Positions 56,712 through 64,000 of a stretch of 64,000 nt of DNA are shown here, one piece after another. The notes below the pieces were generated by a model. The model ran no database searches. It saw nothing but the letters and a program-made list of their open reading frames with translations, and had not been told where the DNA came from. How positions within the stretch are numbered: the stretch's first letter is position 1; each line of letters starts with the position of its first letter. The stretch is from assembly GCA_947359465.1 (NCBI GenBank), contig OX375872.1, forward strand, positions 130,485,453-130,549,452, given 5' to 3'. The DNA is from Metellina segmentata (Eukaryota > Arthropoda > Arachnida > Araneae > Tetragnathidae). Both the position numbers and the translations under genes were made by a program.

Positions 56712-57060
56712 GGACCATAGAGAAAACATAAAAGTGGACTGAATAATGGTAATCATTTTATGTGCCAGTTTCAAAGACCAAAACTAATAGTAATTTGACC
56801 ATTCGACTACCTTCATCTACTGGGTGGAAACCAACAAATATAATCTGATTGTTCCGCGTGATATAGTAGTAGATTTTGGTGACTTCCCTATTTTTTTCGC
56901 CGCTATAGAAATAGGCATTCACTTATCTTACTGTCATAAGACGTTACAGCACCATACGAGGCGATAAAATGCCACATCGGCCAACAAAGTAAAGTTTTCA
57001 AAAAAGTCACGTGACTACTAGTCGACTTGTTAGTCACACTTTGTGAAGCTCCGTTCACTA
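56712..57060 (-). repeat. Dispersed promoter-like repeat, copy 3
   Basis: Minus-strand match to 5455-5860; the AGTCACGTGACTACTAGTCG end is clear at 57002-57023. The CCAAT-like word is decayed. Confidence 0.65.
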
Positions 57061-57544
57061 ACAATGCTAAATCTACCTATACTTCAAGTCTATGGGGAGA
57101 TCTATAAGGATCTAGAGTGAAATGGAAGAAGAGGGACGGATTCAGTTCCAAAATATACCAACAAGAGAGTAAAATTCCAAACACAAAAACATCATAGCAA
57201 ATCCTAAATCTCCTGGACCCGCTAAGAATTCCGCGAAAGTTTCTTTTCGAATAAGAAAATCATAGAGTGTGTGGATAAGCTTCCTTTATTCTTGAAACTA
57301 AGCTTAGTTGTTCAACAAAAAAAATATTATTTTGACCTGATACTGGCATGAAAAAATCTAGTAACTTTCGAGCTATTGAGAGTCGTTTTTCATTTAAATT
57401 TCCAGTCCTGAAACGTTTTCATTCCTATCTAAATAAACCTTGTAAACTTGTAAGTATCCTATCTTAACTTCATAACCCTCCCACATATTGAGTCATTAAA
57501 CGTATTTTGGGGTACATAGCAGTGAGGTGCATCGTTAGGAGAGA

Positions 57545-57862
57545 GAACCATAGTGGAAATATAAAAGTAGAGGGCGTAATAGTAACCTTCTTAAGCATCC
57601 AGGGTCATGTGTCCAAAACTTGTAAGTAACCTTGACCCTTAGAATACTTTCGTTTGGCGATAGTAAATGAACATTCATCATCTGATTGATCCAAGCGATG
57701 TAGTAGTAGACAATTTCGCCATTTTTGTCCAGAAATAGACATTATAAGATCTAACCTCATATAAAATGTTATATTGCCAAACAATGTGATCAAATTCCAA
57801 ATCAGCCAATCAAAAATTTTTAGAGCAGTCACGTGACTACTAGTAGACGTGATAGAAGTCTA
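57545..57862 (-). repeat. Dispersed promoter-like repeat, copy 4
   Basis: Minus-strand match; duplicated together with copy 3 as part of the 0.8-kb segment. It contains AAATATAAAAGTAGAGG and AGTCACGTGACTACTAGTAG. Confidence 0.65.
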
Positions 57863-58219
57863 TAGGGAGAACTATAAAGATCTAGAATGAAATGGAGTAA
57901 AGTATTCAGTTCCAAAATATTCCAAAGTTCCACCAACATGAGGAGTAAAGTTCCAAACACAAAAAGCAGCGTAGCAAATCCCTAAATCTCTGGTACAGGT
58001 TAAGAATTCTGTGAAAGTTTCTTTTCGAATAAGCAAATCATGGAGTGGATAAGCTTTCTTTATTCTTGAAACTAAGCCTAGCAGTTCAACGAAAAAACAT
58101 CCCTTTGAACTGATTCTGTATGAAAAATCTAGTAACTTTCGAACTATTGAGAGTCGTTTTTCATTTAAATTTTCAGTCGAGGAAGGAATCTGAAACATTT
58201 TCATTCCCACCTAAATTAC

Positions 58220-58370
58220 CCGAGTTTGCGGATCTCTCCTACCCGGAAAAAAAATTAAAGAAAAAAATGTCCCAAAATACATGCATTCTTCTCGTTTTTC
58301 TACCTCTTTTTCTCCAGCCTTTTTGCCTTTCTTTGGTTCTCCACCCCTCCCTCTAGTTCCACAAAATAAA
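58220..58370. other. T- and C-rich stretch
   Basis: Pyrimidine-rich run without recognised function. Confidence 0.35.
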
Positions 58371-58959
58371 CCACCGACTTCTGAAGGATGCGACTTAGAA
58401 TAAGAATGCGATATACCATCGCCTTTTTATTACCATTCTGTTTTCCTCCTTTTGTTATTGTCATTTTTCCTCCCCCGAAAACACGCGAATGCGAATTCCG
58501 AGTAAGAACATTGATTCAAAGCCCAGCTTCGGGTTGTGACTGGAATTAAATTTGCTGATGCGCGCGTTCTGTTTCGGCTGGTGAACGCTCTGGAACTTTC
58601 CAAGTATTGGTCGCCCTTCGTGAAACCGATAACTTTTTAAAGAGGAAAGAGGGAAGTTATATCATAACACTGGAAGGAGTGAAACTATAGAAAACTTCAC
58701 TAACCAGGGTTTCCTTCAGGACTTATTGGAATTCGGTTGTGACCACACGAACTGTGGAGTTTAAGGTCTTAAAAAGTATGTTACTTGTCATTATAACGAC
58801 AGGTATTTTTCTCTGCAATTCTTATTTATTTTATACATATATATGCTGATCCTTTCCTGCTTTCATTCCACCTACTATGTTCTATATCCCTCTGTTTTCC
58901 CATTCACGACATTTTTTACTTGACATTTTCATCTTACGTTTGACGCAGCTTCACCAAAA

Positions 58960-59335
58960 ATAATGCACCATAAAACTCCAATACAACCTACTATAAAATC
59001 GTTACCACCACGCCAAAGGGACGTAGGTGTTTTGTAGGAGGTGTTAGGTTAAATTTAAAAACCTGGTAGTTGCCGATTCTATTATTGGTGTGCACCATAA
59101 AACTCCAATACAACCTACTATAAAATCGTTACCACCACTCCAAAGGGACGGAGGTGTTAGGTTAAATTTAAAAACCTGGTAATTGCCGATTCTATTATTG
59201 GTGTGCACCATAAAACTCCAATACAACCTACTATAAAATCGTTACCACCACGCCAAAGGGACGGAGGTGTTTTGTCGGAGGTGTTAGGTTAAATTTAAAA
59301 ACCTGGTAATTGCCGATTCTGTTATTGGTGTGGAG
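58960..59335. repeat. 113-127-bp tandem repeat, three units
   Basis: GCACCATAAAACTCCAATAC starts units at 58965, 59092 and 59205. The 14-bp length difference comes from presence or absence of a second GGAGGTGTT-type word (TGTTTTGTMGGAGG). Units otherwise look nearly identical, so the array is young. TTACCACCAYGCCAAAGG recurs once more at 59420. Confidence 0.9.
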
Positions 59336-59860
59336 ATTATGGATATTAATTCGTGATTTAAGATGATAAAAATGCTAAAATTTCTGCAATAAACATTGTT
59401 GCGATTTGTTTACATATTGTTACCACCATGCCAAAGGCGCCAATTTGCATTTTGACGATTTTCACCTAACTGCATCGTTTGAGAAGCCATTTCATATTTT
59501 ATGCTGTGACAAAGTCACGAATCATCTTGATTCTTAGTAAAAATACCGATGGTCATGAGAAAAACAACCTTTGAGTCGTAACTCGATTTTTCCCTAAGCA
59601 TCAAAACTTTGAACATGTTTTTGTAGAAGTGTCAATTTTGCACATTGCTGCTTTTGACGTGGTGGTAATGGGATAAATACGATAATCCTGTAACAAAAGT
59701 GAACTTTGCTAAATACAGAAATAAAGAACTAAATAGGAAAATTAGATGAGTATAATCCTTTGTTTTTGGAAGTTCTGTTGCTCCCGAGCGATGTTAATTA
59801 ACTATCTACCTAACATTTGTTTTTTGAACTGTTTTCCTGGTGAACCTTAAGGACTTTTAA
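59335..59860. other. Stretch with a SINE tail fragment
   Basis: 59773-59812 (CTGTTGCTCCCGAGCGATGTTAATTAACTATCTACC) resembles the plus-strand SINE 3' end. Otherwise nothing recognised. Confidence 0.5.
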
Positions 59861-60607
59861 GGTGTACGTATACACTACAAATCACGAAAATTGACTAGAA
59901 AAAATATATCGAAACCTTTTTTATTAATTTAAAATATTTTCCAACTCCAAAGCATTCAATTTCTTCAATTCCAAGTTCTTGTAAAAATTCAAAATAGTTT
60001 TCTAGTTACAAGGGTTTTTGTTAGGTATTGTCTCCATGTACAAATATGTGTACAAAACTTTAAACTCAATTTCTAAAAAACTGTGTTCATGCAATATGAT
60101 ATTCAAGCAGTGATAACTTAACGATGAATTTGTCTGTTATGTTTATATGTTTTGTCTCATTCTAATTTTTTATAGTGTAAAGTTTTTAATAATTGTTTTT
60201 TTTCTTAATTATACTTTTGACCTTCAGTAAGAGTTATTGGCTAAGAAAAATGATTTTAAAAGTCAAAATTCCTGAAAAAGTCTTGATTTTTTTTATACTT
60301 CATTTGTGAAAAAACTCGTAATAAAAAACCTATTCTCATTTGCAATTTGATTGAGAGTCAAAACATGAATAATAATAGAAATAATTTCTAATAGAAATTG
60401 TCTTTCTGAAGAAATTAGAGAGAGAGAATTTGAGATATCACTATTTAAAAATTATGCTAATTATATCTGAATTAATTAATTAATTATTAGATTAATCTGA
60501 ATTTTTTCAAACTGAAATTAGTTAGGTACATATCAATGACAGATTGTAAAAAAATAGATTTTTTTGAGTCGAAACTAAAAAAAAATCTTCTAGTGTATAC
60601 ATAAACC
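59861..60607 (-). mobile_element. TTAA-flanked GGTGTACG MITE, copy 3 (inverted)
   Basis: TTAA (59857-59860) precedes GGTGTACGTATACACTA; the right end TAGTGTATACATAAACC is followed by TCAA. Interior blocks of copy 1 appear in reverse complement. The paralogous site in the same duplication (about 58765-58800) reads AAGGTCTTAAAAAGTATGTTACTTGTC without the element, an empty site. No coding capacity; slightly longer (747 bp) than copy 1 (673 bp). Confidence 0.87.
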
Positions 60608-61024
60608 TCAAAAAGTTACTTGTCACTAAGACGACCAATTTTTGATATAATCGACTTCTTTGTACCTTTTCTGATCTGTGAAAGAATTCTAAACGTTTTC
60701 AGTGACAATTAATAGACAACAAGTACGGGTTTTTTGAAAATATATGGCCAAATTGTAAAAGGTGGCAAAGAGAACCCAAACTAAACATTTTTGTCAAATA
60801 ATATGTGGCTGGATATGCTGTGCTTAGATGGAAGAGAATGCTGATTAAGTTACTCAAAACATCATTTCTAAGGCGTAAGGCGTCATTCCGATCTCGGATT
60901 TTCAACGGCATGAATTGCTAGACGAATTTCGCAAAATTAACCACCAACTTTGAATGATACGACGTAGAATAAGAATGCGATATACCATCGTCTTTTATCA
61001 CCAATTTATTTTCTTCCTTTAACT

Positions 61025-61080
61025 GTCGTCAATAACCTGTTGTGTTGCTCTAGTATGAAGCCAATTAAAAATTACCAATT
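61025..61080 (+). mobile_element. SINE 3'-end insertion
   Basis: GTCAATAACCTGTTGTGTTGCTC, TAGTATGAAGCCAATTAAAAATTACC. The paralogous position in copy A (58441-58463) lacks it, so it postdates the duplication. Confidence 0.85.
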
Positions 61081-61249
61081 ACCTCCTTTTGTTATTGTCC
61101 TTTATCACGCGAATGTGAATTTATAGTTAGAACAATGATTGAAAGATCTTCATGACACTATAGAAACCTTCACCAAACAGAGTGCCGCTCAGGACTTATT
61201 ATAATTAGGTTGTGACAACATGCACTGGAGAGTTTAAGGTCTTAAGACT

Positions 61250-61886
61250 ATCAAATAATTATTCAAAGAATTCCGCTGTTTGAGGCTTATTTTGAATAGA
61301 AATCATATGAAAGATGTTAAGAATTTGGCGACATAAATATCCAAATGATGCAATACCGAGTAAAGACACGCTATATCAACTTATTCAACAATTTGTTGCA
61401 TTATTAGAAGTGAATGAACGAGACTTTTGGGTCCAACAAGAAGTTGCAACCTGCCATACAAGTTGTGAAACCATGGGTATGCTTCAAGATTTTTTGGCGA
61501 TCATCTCAAGAAACCTTTGGTCACCTCGTTCCCTGATCTGCGCATACCTGACTTTTTTGTGTGGGGATATTTGTAGAACAAAGTTTATGAAGATAATCAA
61601 CAAACAATAGGTGATCTGAAAATTGCCATTACTCAAAGGATACAAGAAGTCACTCCCAGCATTTTGAAAGGTGTTTCTAAAAATATGCGCAAGCGACTTC
61701 AGCTTTACCCCCAAGAAAAGGGCGGAAATTTTACACATTTATTATAAATGTAAGTCCAAATTTTTTAATACCGTTATATTAAAATTGCTTTTCACGATTA
61801 GTATAAAATAATTGTATTATAGTTTGTTGATTTTGTATAATAAATTCCCGAATTCTCAGTACGGGAACTTTTAAGACACCCTGTAC
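61250..61886 (+). mobile_element. Decayed Tc1/mariner-type transposon
   Basis: The 3' end runs TTCTCAGTACGGGAACTT, TTAAGACACCCTGTAC; ACACCCTGTA is a common mariner-type terminus. The matching 5' TIR was not found, so the element is 5' truncated or its left end is decayed. It contains the transposase relic 61314-61745. Confidence 0.65.
61314..61745 (+). pseudogene. Transposase relic: DUF4817-like N-terminus joined to DDE C-terminus
   Basis: The N-terminal part has YPNDAIPSKDTLYQLIQQF, resembling the helix-turn-helix (DUF4817-like) found in arthropod transposase-derived proteins. It passes without a stop into FWVQQEVATCHTSCETMGML, corresponding to the second catalytic region (usually W.QQDGA.CHT), here with E in place of the usual D. 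The middle of the protein, including the first catalytic Asp, is missing. A frameshift near 61530 continues as IPDFFVWGYL (third catalytic region), a TAG stop follows, then GVSKNMRKRLQL and the C-terminus at about 61745. Internal deletion plus frame damage make it non-functional. Confidence 0.82.
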
Positions 61887-61889
61887 ATA

Positions 61890-62320
61890 CTCCTGGCATG
61901 GCCACTCAAGGCATAAAGGCTGTTTTATCTGGCTGACAAAGAAAGGTGAACGGGCGGATAAGTAGTACTGCTTCAGAGATTGCTCCCAGATCTTATGAAC
62001 AAATACATACGCGCTCTACCCATGTCATGGACTTGTGCAAAAATACTCCAATCTGACATTGACCAAAAGCATATTTTGGACAGACTCAATGACTTAGTAT
62101 AATTTGTTTTTTACATTTGGGTTAGAAAGGTCAGTTACTTGGCATTGGGACAAGAGTGTTTTACAACAGGTATATTTTCTCTGCGATAATTACTTTTCTA
62201 TATCGTCTATGACGTAATCATGTCGTTTTCTAAGCACCGCATTGTGGACTTGGCTCAGTACAGGAATGAAGAGCTTAACGCGAATAGTAGAAGGATTATC
62301 CTTTGGCGTTTCGAAAAAGC
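61890..62320. other. Single-copy part of segmental copy B
   Basis: No gene recognised. TACAACAGGTATATTTTCTCTGC near 62160 echoes 58797-58820. Confidence 0.4.
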
Positions 62321-62321
62321 C

Positions 62322-62368
62322 CTTAGTGCTGCTCTAGTGTGACATTAATTGACCTTCTACCTGCATTT
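62322..62368 (+). mobile_element. SINE 3'-end fragment
   Basis: GTGCTGCTCTAGTGTGACATTAATTGACCTTCTACC. Confidence 0.65.
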
Positions 62369-62473
62369 GTATTTCGAACTGGTTTCCAAGTCTTAAGAAC
62401 TAGAAAAGTTACTTATTAAAACAGAAGTTTTAATATTATATACTTTCTCTGTAATTTTCTAGTTGGGATGTTG

Positions 62474-62714
62474 TAGACCGGTTGGAAAATTAACGTATTA
62501 ACAACCGGAAGTTTTCCAGTTCGCATCCAACCAAAGACCGTAGTGAACAAAGGCAGCTGGTGCATGTTAAATATGTCGCAGCTCAGGTGTCATCAGACCG
62601 GGACTCAAAATTATGTGGTATTGTCCTCGTTTTTTCTCTTTAGGCTTGATTACAGACCGTCACCAATAGCCCGTTCTGTTTCTCCAGTGAGAGTTCAGTT
62701 TAAATACCTACCTA
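62474..62714 (+). mobile_element. tRNA-derived SINE, nearly full length
   Basis: Head with GGTTGGAAAATTAACGTATTAACAACCGG and B box CAGTTCGCATCCAACC (about 62518-62533); body GGCAGCTGGTGCATGTTAAATATGTCG with an internal deletion before CAGCTCAGGTGTCATCAGACC; tail GTTTAAATACCTACC. Confidence 0.85.
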
Positions 62715-62981
62715 TCGTTTCTTGTCTGTGGAGGGATTCTTCACGATTTCAGTGACAATTAGTTTTTTTTCCACATGTGTAGAGAGTTTCTTAACTATCG
62801 AGCCAAATTTTTGAGGGTGGTAGAGACCAAAACGAATACTTTTTGTACAGAAAGTGGTTCCGGAAATGTCGTGTTTAGGTTGTAGAGGACGCTGTTTAGG
62901 TCAATCGATAGCATAATTTAGGTGGTGATAAGATTATCTGATAGGGTGATCTGATTATAAACGGTCCGAGAGCATAAAGTG

Positions 62982-63481
62982 CTTAAAACTGTGACGTACG
63001 TAGCAGAACAAACATAGTCTTTGCTGAACAATTTTTCCTTAATTTTATCAAAATTTTGGCGGATTTATTTTTTAATCAAAAGTTATGATGTTCTACAGTA
63101 CAAAGCGTGCTCCTTGCCAAACTTTTTTTCTTTTCTAGCTACGGAACAACCTCTCTACACAGCCCAAATTACCACAAACACTTTTATAAATAACACATTT
63201 TCTATGTCAACGACAAAATGTTTAACTTCAAAAGTTATCGACAGAATTGCAAATTCTGAAAGTATGTTTTGGTTTAAAAAAAATAAAGTATGTCAATTAA
63301 TTTTGATGTTTTATAATAATATGTAATAAATAATAAATATGTATATTTAGCCGATAGTTGTGTTTTACGTCTGTTTTTGATTTTACTACAGTTTTCAAAA
63401 TTCGGACAAAATGCCTGCAGAAGAATTGCAATTGCTTGGAGTTGTGTTGCAGGACATTGAATATAATTTTGCACCTGGGGT
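62982..63481 (+). repeat. 480-bp dispersed repeat, copy 2
   Basis: Match to 39718-40197 from CTTAAAACTGTGACGTACGT to TTTGCACCTGGG. It keeps the ATGCCTGCAGAAGAATTG start and the acceptor-like tract. The donor-like word here is AAAGTATGTC, weaker than copy 1. It lies between segmental copy B and the partial third copy. Confidence 0.65.
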
Positions 63482-63649
63482 AGGAGGCCGAAACAAATAT
63501 TTTTTGTACAGAAAGTGTGTCCGAAAATGCTGTGTTTTGCTTGTAGAGAGCGCTGTTTAAGTCAATCGATAACATAATTTCAGTGGCGAAAGTAGTCATT
63601 CCCCGATCTGATTCTAAACAGTATGCATTGCTAGACAAATTCAGAGCTT

Positions 63650-64000
63650 GCGTTGGGAAATTCAAGTGGGGAACGGCACCTTACTCCACAGAAACGACTT
63701 TAAACTGATCTAAACAGCACCCTTTTACCACATAACCTTTTGTTTCTATTATTCGGATCTTCATATTCTATGGAGTATTAGTGCAGTTTCGCTTTGAAGA
63801 GAAATCTCGTTCTCACGTCATTGACCAGATCTTGGACGAGGCATTTTGTTGAAGTCCATTGGCTGGTTAAATAAATTCCTTTACTCTCTTTTAAGAAAGC
63901 GATAGTTAAATAACCCTCAAATTCCCATACTGAAGCATTTGAATAGAAAATTGAGTTTATATCTCGCTAAATAAAATAAAGTAAAACGGGAAGTATTTAT
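63650..64000. other. End of window with a foldback fragment
   Basis: 63800-63872 carries GACCAGATCTTGGACGAGG and TTGAAGTCCATTGGCTGGTTAA, a decayed GACGAGATATCTCGTC-family element. No gene recognised. Confidence 0.5.

Larger units (their letters stand above)
56575..58220. repeat. ~0.8-kb tandem segmental duplication, two copies
   Basis: Copy 1 at about 56575-57420 and copy 2 at about 57421-58215 share, in order, CTTGTAAATAACTYATCTTAA-like, TCATTRAACKYRTTTT.GGTACAT, the promoter-like repeat (minus), GGRGAWCTATAARGATCTAGARTGAAATGG, CAGTTCCAAAATATWCCAA and GAGAGTCGTTTTTCATTTAAATTT. Confidence 0.8.
58367..60937. repeat. Large tandem segmental duplication, copy A
   Basis: Begins AACCACCGACTTCTGAAGG.TGCGACTTAGAATAAGAATGCGATATACCATCG and ends CATGAATTGCTAGACGAATTTC. 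Blocks recur in order in copy B (60938-62985): CCTCCTTTTGTTATTGTC, CAGGACTTATT.GAATT.GGTTGTGAC, GGAGTTTAAGGTCTTAA, TTTCAGTGACAATTA. Insertions private to copy A: the 59-kb minisatellite and the inverted MITE at 59861-60607. Confidence 0.75.
60938..62985. repeat. Large tandem segmental duplication, copy B
   Basis: See copy A. Private insertions: a SINE 3' end at 61025-61080, the decayed Tc1/mariner-type element at about 61250-61886 and SINE copies at 62.3 and 62.5 kb. A third partial copy follows at 63482-63645 (TTTTTTGTACAGAAAGTG, GCTGTTTAAGTCAATCGATA, GCATTGCTAGACAAATTC). Confidence 0.72.

Noticed and set aside
61230..61886. TTAA target for the mariner-type element
   Set aside because: TTAA words occur near the junctions, but no inverted left end was found, and mariner-type elements use TA.

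Overview
This window is AT-rich, non-coding, repeat-dominated eukaryotic nuclear DNA, most likely from an arthropod. The clade evidence is a decayed mariner transposase with a Mos1-type helix-turn-helix region, a decayed Tc1/mariner-type transposase with the DUF4817-like N-terminus common in insects and arachnids, Helitron remnants with CTAG ends, and a tRNA-derived SINE family. The species cannot be decided from the sequence. No host protein-coding gene, rRNA or functional tRNA gene could be supported. Nearly all open frames fall inside tandem repeats or transposon relics, so the window reads as intergenic DNA or the interior of very large introns.

Layout. 0-6 kb: a ~60-bp array, a ~330-bp array and a ~390-bp array, each broken by small transposons. 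7-9 kb: a ~75-bp array split by a ~590-bp insertion. 9-16.5 kb: SINE, foldback elements, 54-bp and ~205-bp arrays, and two related non-autonomous Helitrons. 16.5-20.7 kb: a TTAA-flanked MITE, and a full-length SINE and a 5'-truncated SINE, both with clear target-site duplications. 21-24.4 kb: a ~310-bp array with two foldback elements. 25.4-30.2 kb: two long diverged arrays, the second with a freshly homogenised 268-bp core. 30-35 kb: mostly low-complexity AT-rich DNA. 35.4-37.2 kb: a 196-bp satellite with a trimeric higher-order repeat. 37-49.7 kb: SINE fragments, a ~140-bp array split by a 480-bp dispersed repeat, a TTAA-delimited element, and a ~120-bp array split by a TTAA-flanked element with a Kolobok-like transposase relic. 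50.2-51.4 kb: relatively GC-rich single-copy DNA. 51.4-56.2 kb: arrays of ~120 bp and ~38 bp, a mariner relic, a SINE, and a hAT element with an 8-bp target duplication. 56.5-64 kb: segmental duplications of ~0.8 kb and ~2-2.5 kb carrying independent later insertions.

Two themes connect the parts. First, much of the DNA is built from short diverged tandem arrays, and many transposons sit inside array units, so a sister unit preserves the empty site and shows the insertion boundaries. Second, several unrelated element families here use TTAA as target: a GGTGTACG-ended MITE, a foldback family with internal 16-bp palindromes, a CCCTCTGAG-ended family and a GGGG-ended Kolobok-like element. All identified elements are non-autonomous or broken.
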